Shown here: positions 43,995 to 51,663 of the stretch, piece by piece
How positions within the stretch are numbered: position 1 is the first letter of the stretch
Layout of the letters: the number at the start of each line of letters is the position of its first letter
Source of the DNA: Paenibacillus sp. H1-7
Lineage (GTDB): Bacteria > Bacillota > Bacilli > Paenibacillales > NBRC-103111
Direction: 5' to 3'
Length of the DNA: 64,000 nucleotides
Assembly: GCF_022354825.1 (NCBI RefSeq)
Contig: NZ_CP031168.1
Coordinates: forward strand, 731,001-795,000
Position numbers and translations under genes: made by a program
Notes under the pieces: generated by a model
What the model was told of the DNA's origin: nothing
Database searches by the model: none
What the model saw: only the letters and a program-made list of their open reading frames with translations

Positions 43995-45584
43995 ATGCAA
44001 ACGAACCGTTCTTATAAACAGGAAGTGACGGTGCTGGGAGCGGCGCTGCTGTGCGCCGTCATCCACCATGCGCTTTTTTACGGCAAAACCGCGGGAATCT
44101 CGTATCCGCTGTTTACGTTTAGCTTCTACCTGCTGTTTTATTGGGCGGTGAAGGACCGCTGTAAGCCGCAATGGGACAGCGGGCTGCTGCTGCTCATTCC
44201 GGTAGGATTGCTTGCGCTAACGTTTACCTTATACACCAACGTATTGTTTATGGTACTTAATGCAATGGCCGTTCCCTTGCTTGTTATCGTACATACGACG
44301 TGGACGATGCGCAGGGACAGCCTGCGCTGGTTCGAGCCGCGCATCGTTCAGGCCGTCCTGGATCAAATCTTTCTTCATAGTCTTCGCCTGCTGCCTATGC
44401 CGGTCGTCATCCTGGCCCGAGTCGTATCGGGCAAAATGAACTCGAGCCGCTCCCGCCAGCTGGCGAAGGTGCTCGCAGGAGTGCTGCTTTCCTTGCCGCT
44501 GCTGCTGCTTGTAGGAGCTTTGCTCGCTTCCGCCGATGCGATGTTCGATCGCACGATGTCCCGGCTGCCGCAGCTGCTCGGCGAGCTGGAGCTCGGAACG
44601 CTGCTGTTCCGAGTGCTGTGGATAGCGGCCGTAGGCACGGCGCTGTTCGTTTATCTATGGGGCTTGCTGTACCCTAAGCCCCCGTATGTCACCGCGTCTC
44701 CCGCGGGGGCAACGATGCCGGGCGCGGGCAGCACGGCAGAACGGGCGGAAGCGGGCTGGGAACCCGGCTGGGAACCCGGCTCGCCGGTTCCGGCCGTGAG
44801 TCCTGCCGTGAAACCTGTCCGCCCGCTGCGGATCGATGCGACCATTGCCGCGACGCTGCTTTTCATGCTGAACGCAGTGTACGCTCTGTTTGCGGTCGTG
44901 CAGTTCTCTTACTTTTTCGCAGGGGGATCGGCACTGCTACCGGATGGAGTGACTTACGCCGAATATGCACGGCGAGGGTTCGCGGAGCTGGTGACCGTTA
45001 CCGTCATTAACTTCTCTCTGCTGATGATCACTTTGTATGGCGCAGACCGGACGAACCGCTTCATGGACCGGCTGTTGAGAGGGTTGCTTGCGCTGCTCGT
45101 CGTCTTCACGGGAGTGATGCTTTGTTCCGCTTTTATGCGGCTCTCGTTGTACGAGCTGGCTTACGGCTACACGATAACCCGGGTGCTGGTCCGCGCGTTT
45201 ATGATCTTTTTGGCGGTGCTGTTCGCGATTGCGCTGTATAAGCTGTGGAACGACAGGCTCCAGCTGCTTCAGCCGTATGCCGTCGTTGCTATTGGGGCAT
45301 ATGTGCTGATCAATTACATCCAGGTGGATGCGGTAGTGGCTTCGGGCAACCTGAAACGGTACGAGGCCACCGGCCGTATCGATGCCGCTTATTTGGGCGA
45401 GTTGAGCTATGAAGCCGCGCCATATTTAATCGAGCTGCATACGAAGTACCCGCAAGCGGAGGGGGCGAAGGAAGCGCTTCTTCGAATGAAAGAACGTGCC
45501 GACGAAGTACGGGAGCTTTCCTGGACGGAGTTCAATGTATCGAAGAAGAAGGCGGCATCGCTGCTTCAGGCAGCCGGTTCTTAA
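43995..45584 (+). CDS. DUF4173/DUF4153 family membrane protein
   Basis: This 529-aa multi-pass protein has about twelve hydrophobic segments. The C-terminal half carries the DUF4173 features ALFAVVQFSYFFAGG, then GFAELVTVTVINFSLLM and YIQVDAVVASGNLKRYEATGRIDAAYLGELS. Between TM blocks (residues ~230-280) lies a low-complexity cytoplasmic loop with a tandem 12-nt duplication encoding GWEP twice. AAGGAGGT lies upstream of ATG 43995. Function is unknown. It is co-oriented with the preceding hypothetical gene and with the winged-helix regulator downstream. Confidence 0.85.
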   Translation: MQTNRSYKQEVTVLGAALLCAVIHHALFYGKTAGISYPLFTFSFYLLFYWAVKDRCKPQWDSGLLLLIPVGLLALTFTLYTNVLFMVLNAMAVPLLVIVHTTWTMRRDSLRWFEPRIVQAVLDQIFLHSLRLLPMPVVILARVVSGKMNSSRSRQLAKVLAGVLLSLPLLLLVGALLASADAMFDRTMSRLPQLLGELELGTLLFRVLWIAAVGTALFVYLWGLLYPKPPYVTASPAGATMPGAGSTAERAEAGWEPGWEPGSPVPAVSPAVKPVRPLRIDATIAATLLFMLNAVYALFAVVQFSYFFAGGSALLPDGVTYAEYARRGFAELVTVTVINFSLLMITLYGADRTNRFMDRLLRGLLALLVVFTGVMLCSAFMRLSLYELAYGYTITRVLVRAFMIFLAVLFAIALYKLWNDRLQLLQPYAVVAIGAYVLINYIQVDAVVASGNLKRYEATGRIDAAYLGELSYEAAPYLIELHTKYPQAEGAKEALLRMKERADEVRELSWTEFNVSKKKAASLLQAAGS

Positions 45585-45635
45585 TGTGCGTTTACGCATG
45601 GAGGATAATGATGTAATGAGGTAACGGGAACCGGT

Positions 45636-45680
45636 TTGACTTTGCCCATGGTCCATATTATCATTTTATATAATGATAAT
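45636..45680 (+). promoter_or_regulatory. Promoter with perfect dyad operator for the winged-helix regulator
   Basis: TTGACT (45636-45641), 17 nt, TATCAT (45659-45664). A perfect 9-bp inverted repeat ATTATCATT (45657-45665) with AATGATAAT (45672-45680) covers the -10 and the start site. This is a typical layout for autorepression. Confidence 0.7.
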
Positions 45681-45695
45681 GATGGAGGCGGCACC

Positions 45696-46247
45696 ATGAA
45701 TTCATCCGACGATAAAGCCAAAAGGAAATCGAAGGCGGAGCTCCTTCTTCATCCGGTTCGACTGAAAATTATTCAATCCTTAATCGGGCGGCAATTGACG
45801 ATCCAGCAGTTAAACGAGCGGATGCCCGAGACCCCTCAGGCTACGCTGTACAGGCAGGTCAAATTGCTGCAGGATTCGGGATTGCTGAGAGTGGTCGAGC
45901 ATCATCAGGTACGGGGAACGGTTGAACGGGTGTTCGCCCTGGCCGAGTTTGGTGCTGATCTGACGCCGGACGATATGCGTCATGCGAGCCGGGAGCAGCA
46001 TATGCAGCTGTTTATGCAGTTCATCGCGCTCCTGCTCGGCGATTACGGCGCCTATCTGGAGCGGGATACGATAGATATGGAGAAGGATATGGTCAGCTAC
46101 AGGCAGGCGGGATTTTTTGCTTCCGACGATGAGGTAAGGGAGCTGCTCCGCAAGCTCAGCTCGGCGATAGCCGAGGTGATGGCGAATGAGCCGGCACCGC
46201 ACCGGAGGAAAAGGACGCTGACGTCCATTTTGCTGCCGGATTCGTAA
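45696..46247 (+). CDS. Winged-helix (ArsR/HTH_20-like) transcriptional regulator
   Basis: This 183-aa regulator has an N-terminal winged helix (residues ~12-90): HPVRLKIIQSLIGRQLTIQQ, then ATLYRQVKLLQDSGLLRVVE, and a wing with RVFALAE. A helical C-terminal domain (~95-170) is likely for dimerisation or effector binding. ATG 45696 follows GGAGGCGG; a TTG at 45636 is inside the promoter and is rejected. The dyad over its -10 implies self-control. It may also control the membrane protein upstream, but that gene has no copy of the dyad that I can see. No metal-binding Cys pattern is present. Confidence 0.85.
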   Translation: MNSSDDKAKRKSKAELLLHPVRLKIIQSLIGRQLTIQQLNERMPETPQATLYRQVKLLQDSGLLRVVEHHQVRGTVERVFALAEFGADLTPDDMRHASREQHMQLFMQFIALLLGDYGAYLERDTIDMEKDMVSYRQAGFFASDDEVRELLRKLSSAIAEVMANEPAPHRRKRTLTSILLPDS

Positions 46248-46289
46248 TAAAAGCGCTGTCGGCGGGATATTATCCTGCGGCAGCGCTTT
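46248..46289. terminator. Bidirectional terminator overlapping the HAD gene's 3' end
   Basis: AAAAGCGCTG (46248-46257) with CAGCGCTTTT (46280-46289), and inner pairing around GGATA/TATCC. The - strand gene's stop (46270-46272) lies inside the loop. Confidence 0.75.
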
Positions 46290-47013
46290 TATATTGCCGG
46301 ATGGCTAATGGAATATCCGACAGCGAGGACAAGGTAAGGAAGGCGCCTTGCGGCTCGGCGTCGATCTCGACGTTATTGTACGACCATTCCTGCTGAGCAG
46401 GCATGAAGATAGCGTGAATGCCCGTTCTCAAAGCGGGCAGCACATCGGTGCGGAGTGAATTGCCGATCATCCAGGTGTTGCTTCGGTCGAGCTTATGGTT
46501 GCTGATGATGGACTCCAGAAACTCCGTTGTTTTGTGCCGCGTGATGTGAATGCGGTCATCGAAGAAGCGCTCCAGACCGGCCTCCGTTACTTTGCGCATT
46601 TGCACGAACGGCTCGCCGCCGGTATACAGGTGCAGCTCATGCCCTTCGGCGGCCAGCTCGCTGAGCGTCTCGTACATAAACGGATAAGGCTCGATGCTGT
46701 GCCCGTACACGGAACGGCCGAGCTCGAGCAGCCGCACCGCCTCATCTTCGTTTTTCTCCCTGCCCGTCAGGTCGGAATAATATTCATAGGTTTCGATGAA
46801 CGATTCCGGGAAATGGTCCGGGGCGAATCCGGACAGCTCTACCCGCTGCAGGTCGATTTCGGCCTGCTTTTTCTTAACTTCATCGATGGGGATACGGTAT
46901 GTGTGAAACCACATTTCCATTAAATCGGCAAACTGGTCGATCACCAGGTCGAAAAACTTGTTACAGTACAAGAGCGTATCGTCCATATCGAATAGAATCG
47001 TCTGTTTCTGCAT
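46270..47013 (-). CDS. HAD family hydrolase
   Basis: This 247-aa haloacid-dehalogenase superfamily phosphatase-like enzyme has motif I as ILFDMDDTLLY, so the nucleophile and general-acid Asp are both present. Motif II is HLYTGGE, motif III Lys is in TRHKTTEF, and motif IV is the shortened MIGNSLRTDVLPA. The cap between motifs I and II (about residues 15-110) is helical, so it is a C1-type. ATG 47013 follows ACGGAGA. The substrate is unknown. It lies between convergent regulator and leftward bactofilin genes. Confidence 0.88.
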   Translation of the reverse strand: MQKQTILFDMDDTLLYCNKFFDLVIDQFADLMEMWFHTYRIPIDEVKKKQAEIDLQRVELSGFAPDHFPESFIETYEYYSDLTGREKNEDEAVRLLELGRSVYGHSIEPYPFMYETLSELAAEGHELHLYTGGEPFVQMRKVTEAGLERFFDDRIHITRHKTTEFLESIISNHKLDRSNTWMIGNSLRTDVLPALRTGIHAIFMPAQQEWSYNNVEIDAEPQGAFLTLSSLSDIPLAIRQYKSAAAG

Positions 47014-47092
47014 AGGCGGTCTCCGTTTACTGGTTGTTTACCTTAGAATTCCCCCGAAGCGGCATAAACACGCAGGGGGCTGGTGTGACCCA

Positions 47093-47482
47093 TTATACCA
47101 CGGCAATAGGGAAAAGCCTATCGGTAGGCACCTCGTCCATCTGGCTCGTGCCTTGGAACACCGCTCCTTTTTCGATAATGAGCGAAGCCGCCTGAATCGT
47201 CCCGACCAGCTTCCCGGTAGACGTAATGCGTACTACGCCTTCCGCCTTGACCGTCCCTTCCATGCGGCCCGCAATGGTTACGTCCTTGGCGGTAACCTCG
47301 GAGCGGACGATGCCTTTTTCGCCGATGACGACGACACCGGTAGTGCGAACATCGCCGGCCACCTCACCTTCGACGCGAATGTCCGCCTCGGCCGTGCACT
47401 TGCCCTCCCACAGCGTTCCTTCGCCGATTAACGTATCCGCTCCCGCAGTCCGTCGCTGCGCCTTCTTGTTTAACATGGACAT
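47093..47482 (-). CDS. Bactofilin (polymer-forming cytoskeletal protein)
   Basis: This 129-aa DUF583 protein is built of a right-handed beta-helix with regular hydrophobic rungs and Gly turns (IRVEGEVAGDVRTTGVVVIGEKG, shown in parts: EGEVAGDVRTTG; EGTVKAEGVVRITSTG; LVGTIQAASLIIEKGAVFQG). Bactofilins polymerise without nucleotide and position envelope enzymes. The short basic N-terminus (MSMLNKKAQRRT) may bind membrane. It is encoded 29 bp downstream of the M23 peptidase, the same pairing as CcmA with Csd peptidases in curved cells. ATG 47482 follows AAGGTGGCG. Confidence 0.88.
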   Translation of the reverse strand: MSMLNKKAQRRTAGADTLIGEGTLWEGKCTAEADIRVEGEVAGDVRTTGVVVIGEKGIVRSEVTAKDVTIAGRMEGTVKAEGVVRITSTGKLVGTIQAASLIIEKGAVFQGTSQMDEVPTDRLFPIAVV

Positions 47483-47511
47483 GTTCTTTTACGCCACCTT
47501 TTCGTTCGGTT

Positions 47512-48507
47512 TCATGACTCCGGCAAGTAAGGCTTCGGGTTCGTGCTTTTGCCGTCATGCAAAATTTCGTAGTGCAAGTGAGGCCCCGTACTGCGGCCGG
47601 TAGAGCCCAGCTTGCCGATCTGCTGGCCTCGCTCTACAGGGTCTCCGATATGCACGAGAGCTTCGTTCAGATGCATATACCAGGTCCGCAGCCCGTTGCC
47701 GTGCTCCAGCACGACATGGTGGCCATGGAACTTGTCGTAGCCGACGGTTACGGCGGTTCCTTTCGCGGAAGCGATGACCGGATCGTTCATTTTGCCGGCG
47801 ATGTCGATGCCGCGGTGAAAGCTCAGCTTGTTGGTAAACGGGTCTTTACGGTATCCGAACGGCGAAGTGACCGTACGTGACCGGGTCGGCCAAAGACCGG
47901 GCTTACGCTCCGCCCGTTCTTGTTTTTCCAGCATCGTTTGGCGGGATTGCATCCATTTGCCCTTCAGCTCCCCGATCTCTTGCTGTAGGGTGGAGAAGCT
48001 GGCGCGGGTTTCTTTGGCGAGAGCCTTGACCTGCTGGGAGGTCACCGGATGCGCCGGTCCTCCCATACCGCCTTGTACCGCAAGCGCTCCGGCTGCCGGA
48101 GAGGCGGCAAGGTCAAGCGCGGAGCCCCCTCCAGTGCCTGCAGCGGAGGATAGCTCCTTGAGCTCCTGCTCAAGCTGCTTCATTTCCTCCATTTTGCTGC
48201 GCACCTCGGAAGCTTGGCGCGACAGCTGGTATATTTCATTTTGCAGCTGCTCTATCGTCTTGTTCTTGCTTGTTAAATCTTGCTCCAGCCGGCTCGTCTG
48301 ATCCTCAAGACGGGATTGGGTCGACCGGGAGGAGACGAAATTGTGAAAATGGGCGGCGTGCATGAACACCGCGGCTCCCAGTACAAATAGGAGGGATAAC
48401 GTAACGGCACATAGCGCCGCTCTGGACATTTTGACACGCATGACTCTTTCATTCGCCTCGGGAATGATGACGAGAGTCAGCTTGTTTTGAAACCATTTGA
48501 ACCTCAT
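47512..48507 (-). CDS. M23 family membrane-anchored peptidoglycan endopeptidase
   Basis: This 331-aa protein has an N-terminal TM anchor (about residues 28-50), then a coiled coil (~60-130, LEDQTSRLEQDLTSKNKTIE onward) and a C-terminal LytM domain (~210-325). Zinc ligands are present: HRGID (His and Asp) and HLHYE (His). The catalytic region VTSPFGYRKDPFTNKLSFH is typical of M23. The coiled coil places it with DipM/EnvC- or Csd1-like factors. I start at ATG 48507 after AAAGGAG; the open frame runs on upstream with no conserved content. Bactofilin is 29 bp downstream, suggesting cell-wall shaping at a defined place. Confidence 0.92.
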   Translation of the reverse strand: MRFKWFQNKLTLVIIPEANERVMRVKMSRAALCAVTLSLLFVLGAAVFMHAAHFHNFVSSRSTQSRLEDQTSRLEQDLTSKNKTIEQLQNEIYQLSRQASEVRSKMEEMKQLEQELKELSSAAGTGGGSALDLAASPAAGALAVQGGMGGPAHPVTSQQVKALAKETRASFSTLQQEIGELKGKWMQSRQTMLEKQERAERKPGLWPTRSRTVTSPFGYRKDPFTNKLSFHRGIDIAGKMNDPVIASAKGTAVTVGYDKFHGHHVVLEHGNGLRTWYMHLNEALVHIGDPVERGQQIGKLGSTGRSTGPHLHYEILHDGKSTNPKPYLPES

Positions 48508-48577
48508 GATAACTCCTTTCGGTATGTTGCGGACACCCTGGGCATACATGTAAAAAAACGTAAAGGGGAAATCCGCG

Positions 48578-48805
48578 TTGTTAAAACCCAGCAAAATGAA
48601 TCTCATGGGCCGGCTGGCGCTCCATCTCAAAAACGACGTTGCGCTTCAGGGTGAAGATTTCACCATCTACATGGGCAGCTTTGTCGCCGCATTCATCCGG
48701 AGCGGCATGGATTTTGTCGAAGTGGCCGCCTCCAGAGACGGAGAGGAGGAAGTGCTGACCATCCTCATTCCGATGAACAAGCTGATAGGAATAGAGGCGA
48801 TCTGA
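48578..48805 (+). CDS. Small hypothetical protein
   Basis: This 75-aa protein is divergent from the M23 gene. It starts with TTG 48578, 8 nt after AAAGGGGA; an internal ATG at 48596 is possible. It has a short alpha/beta look (GEDFTIYMGSFVAAFIRSG, EEEVLTILIPMNKLIGIEAI) and no TM segment. No family is recognised. Its stop lies 19 bp from the convergent end of the spore germination permease gene, with no clear terminator between. Confidence 0.55.
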   Translation: MLKPSKMNLMGRLALHLKNDVALQGEDFTIYMGSFVAAFIRSGMDFVEVAASRDGEEEVLTILIPMNKLIGIEAI

Positions 48806-48823
48806 TTGCCGGGCTCCGGATCA

Positions 48824-50221
48824 TTACACCTGCTGCTGCCGTGCCTGCACCAGCTCCATGTACGAGCTGATCGTGGCCAGTATCATGCAGGTGCCGTATA
48901 TAATGCTGCAGATGACTCCGATCATCGCATAATACTCGCTTCCCAACAGGCCTACAACTAGGGATACGATGCAGACGAGAAGCAGCGCATTGCTTACCTT
49001 GGACCACCCGTGGTACGAATGCTGCATGATGGAGCGGCTCGAGGAGCGTCTGGATGTACGGCCCTGGCTGCCTGATTTGCCGGGCGGACTGTTGCCTCCA
49101 TTCGCATCTCCGGACTTGCCGGGGGATTCGTCCGGTACTTTCTTCGGATGCCTGAGCGAGAGTCCCACCAACAGTACAAGCAGAAGCGGCTGGTAGCTTA
49201 GTATTATCACGGTGGAGCTGAAATTGCCGAAGCTGAACAACTCCGACGTATTTTTGAATGCCAATAGAGACGTAATTAATACGAAGAAGCCTGTAGGAGT
49301 ATTAATGGTGCTGTAATCCCTCTGCTTCACCAAACTCGCGATTCCGGTTAAAAGCGCCATGTAAATTAAAATATCCTTGCAAAATAAAATCGGAGCCCAG
49401 ATGCTCAAGATGAGCAGATCCATCCGGTCCAGGAAGTCGGTGATATGGATTTGCTGCACCAGATTATAGTTTGGGTAAATAAGATTGCCCGTTATAACGG
49501 GGCCGAACACCAGTACTTCAAGCAGCAGAAACACGGCAAGAAAAAACGAAGACAGAATGACTCCGTGGCGGATGGCGGACCGCACCTGACGGATTTGGCC
49601 GATCGTGTGCAGGAACGCCCCGAGAATTATAACGTCCCCATACCATCCGAGAGACAAGAAATTTCCGTTCCATACCGAAATCAGGTCGCCGGCAAGGATA
49701 GGTTCTATCAACGACTTGTCCAATTCATTGGTCAGCATCAGAGGAAGCAGAATAATGGTCATGGCGAAATACGGGAACATAATATCGTTGACTCTCGCTA
49801 TTACCTCAATGCTGGAACGTCCGAAATACATGATAAGCAGCACAAGAAGGAACAGAACTATCTCTTCAGGCGTGTTCGGCAGCAGGATCGTTCCCATGAA
49901 TTTGCCGAAGGATCGGACATCCCGGATCAGCAGCAGCCAGAAATGGAATATCAGAATCAGGTTGCACACCGTGCCGAAGCCCTGCCCCATAATCATCTTA
50001 TTGATCTCAAATAAGTTTTTGCCCGGAAACCGCTGTGCAATCAGGCAAAAAACGAACGCCACCAAGATCCCGTACAAGGTAGGCACGATGTAGGTGAACC
50101 ATGCGTCCATACGAGCAACCCGGACAAGATCGTGCTGGATGCTGACAAGCCCCCCTCCCGTCAACAAGGAGGCCGTTAACCAGGAGAACTGCCTGTAGTT
50201 GATGATTTGCTTGGAATCCAT
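48824..50221 (-). CDS. gerKB: Spore germinant receptor B subunit (GerKB/GerAB family) with C-terminal extension
   Basis: This 465-aa inner-membrane permease-like protein of the APC superfamily probably binds the germinant in GerA-type receptors. The first ten TM segments are typical (YRQFSWLTASLLTGGG, KDILIYMALLTGIASL, SYQPLLLVLLVGLSL). The family is usually about 365-375 aa. Here a ~60-residue hydrophilic linker rich in Gly, Ser and Arg (KSGDANGG, SQGRTSRRSSSRS) follows, then two more hydrophobic helices (VSNALLLVCIVSLVVGLLG and YAMIGVICSIIYGTCMI). It is the last of four ger genes. A GerK-type symbol is by analogy only. Confidence 0.88.
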   Translation of the reverse strand: MDSKQIINYRQFSWLTASLLTGGGLVSIQHDLVRVARMDAWFTYIVPTLYGILVAFVFCLIAQRFPGKNLFEINKMIMGQGFGTVCNLILIFHFWLLLIRDVRSFGKFMGTILLPNTPEEIVLFLLVLLIMYFGRSSIEVIARVNDIMFPYFAMTIILLPLMLTNELDKSLIEPILAGDLISVWNGNFLSLGWYGDVIILGAFLHTIGQIRQVRSAIRHGVILSSFFLAVFLLLEVLVFGPVITGNLIYPNYNLVQQIHITDFLDRMDLLILSIWAPILFCKDILIYMALLTGIASLVKQRDYSTINTPTGFFVLITSLLAFKNTSELFSFGNFSSTVIILSYQPLLLVLLVGLSLRHPKKVPDESPGKSGDANGGNSPPGKSGSQGRTSRRSSSRSIMQHSYHGWSKVSNALLLVCIVSLVVGLLGSEYYAMIGVICSIIYGTCMILATISSYMELVQARQQQV

Positions 50222-50251
50222 ACCTTCACCTGCTTCATTATCATTGTCGGT

Positions 50252-50482
50252 TCAGTGCTGCATCTTGGAGAAGACCCACGGCGATACCTTATGGATGAAA
50301 AAGCTGGTCGGCATGGGTATTTGGTACCCTAGCAGAAAGCAGAAGTACACGCCGAAGGCAAGTGCAAATATCAAATAATACAATCGCTTCAGAGGCGGTT
50401 TTTGACTGCGAAGCTTTCTAATATCGAATAGCAAAGTGACTACCATGGCTATGAGGTAGAACGTTAAAAAAATGACGTTCAT
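50252..50482 (-). CDS. GerA-type receptor D subunit-like small membrane protein
   Basis: This 76-aa protein has two TM helices (about residues 3-20 and 37-56), with a basic linker (RKLRSQKPPLKRL) between them. Small two-TM D subunits are encoded in many GerA-family operons of Bacillus and modulate the receptor. Its ATG overlaps the gerKC stop (ATGA) by 4 bp, showing translational coupling, and the next gene, gerKB, follows after 30 bp. The identification rests on size, topology and position, not on a motif. Confidence 0.72.
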   Translation of the reverse strand: MNVIFLTFYLIAMVVTLLFDIRKLRSQKPPLKRLYYLIFALAFGVYFCFLLGYQIPMPTSFFIHKVSPWVFSKMQH

Positions 50483-51663
50483 TTGAACGAACTCCCCTTC
50501 GTCACATTTTCATAGATCAAGCCCGTTTCAATCAGCGTGCTCTTTACATAAATGTCGTATTCGGCCTGCTTCATGGCCTGCGGCCAGTTTTTGGCGTAGG
50601 TTGCCTTCCATTGATCGGGAAAGCTTCTCCATATATAGGTGCCGAACTGCATGGAATCGACGTTATTTTTCTTGCATTTCTCGATAACGCGGGTCATCGC
50701 TTTTTTCATATAATCGTTGAGCAGCAATTCGATTTTGTCTACATTTTTGATCTGGCTCAAATCGAGATGCTTCTCGTCCTCGAGCAAAACCGCCTTGGCT
50801 TGAACGTTAATGGTAAAGCGAAGCTTATCATCGCGGATCGCCGGCTTTATTCTTGTATGGACCTCATGCATACGCAGCCCGATCCTGTTTTTTTTCTCCT
50901 TGTCATACTCCAAATCGACCGTTGTTTTTATCGACTCGTTACGCAGCCAGGAGAAGCCTTGCGCCTCCTCGTTCTCAAGCGTGCCGATCATTTTATCTCC
51001 CCGAAACTGGGCATAGCCTTTGACTTCGATTTCCTTTGATTGTTTTTCGCTTTTGACCGAATTTTTAACATCCATGAGAACCATAACCGGATCGCTTCCC
51101 GGAGCGTTAAGGGCTACTCCGACGTCCTTCATATTGATATCCATCAGGCTGCCCGATTTGGCCAGCTCGCGAATAACCTCCGATGGAAAGCGCTCGAATT
51201 TGGGCGCAGCCTGCAGCAGCTCGTAAGCTTTTCCTTTCGTTGTAACGAGATAGGTGGACATCCGGTTTTCTGAATTCCGGGGAGAAGAGTCGAACAAATC
51301 GCCGATGCCGGCCTTGGCGACATCTTCGCCGACGATAAGCGTTCTCCGGTGACCGAAGAACATGCGCCGGGACATCCGCTGCTGCAGCTTCGCCTGCGCA
51401 GCCCGGAAGGTCGAGCCGGCCTCCGAGTCCAAATAGTAGCTCTTTCCGCCTCCCCCCCCAGTACCACCGCCGCCTCCGGTTGCCCCGCCCATTTGCCCCG
51501 GTAGAGGAACCATGACGGTAATGCGTACTTTGCCGTCCTCGTCCAGATCAACCGCTGAAGATACGACGAAAGCGACGTCGTTGATTTCCGTACGGTCCCA
51601 GCATCCGGAAAGCAGGAGCAGTGAACAAGAAAGAAAGGCGCACAAGGCGCTTCGTCTTCTCAT
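50479..51663 (-). CDS. gerKC: Spore germinant receptor C lipoprotein (GerKC/GerAC family)
   Basis: This 394-aa lipoprotein subunit of a GerA-type receptor has signal MRRRSALCAFLSCSLLLLSG followed by C20 of the lipobox and WDRTEINDVAFV, the family start. Domain 2 and 3 features are seen as FFGHRRTLIVGEDVAKAG and WRSFPDQW toward the C-terminus. An unusual glycine stretch (about residues 59-74, G-rich with two Thr) lies within the first domain, in place of a shorter loop. It overlaps gerKA by 4 bp (ATGA) and the D-subunit gene by 4 bp. The protein acts outside the forespore inner membrane. Confidence 0.92.
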   Translation of the reverse strand: MRRRSALCAFLSCSLLLLSGCWDRTEINDVAFVVSSAVDLDEDGKVRITVMVPLPGQMGGATGGGGGTGGGGGKSYYLDSEAGSTFRAAQAKLQQRMSRRMFFGHRRTLIVGEDVAKAGIGDLFDSSPRNSENRMSTYLVTTKGKAYELLQAAPKFERFPSEVIRELAKSGSLMDINMKDVGVALNAPGSDPVMVLMDVKNSVKSEKQSKEIEVKGYAQFRGDKMIGTLENEEAQGFSWLRNESIKTTVDLEYDKEKKNRIGLRMHEVHTRIKPAIRDDKLRFTINVQAKAVLLEDEKHLDLSQIKNVDKIELLLNDYMKKAMTRVIEKCKKNNVDSMQFGTYIWRSFPDQWKATYAKNWPQAMKQAEYDIYVKSTLIETGLIYENVTKGSSFK

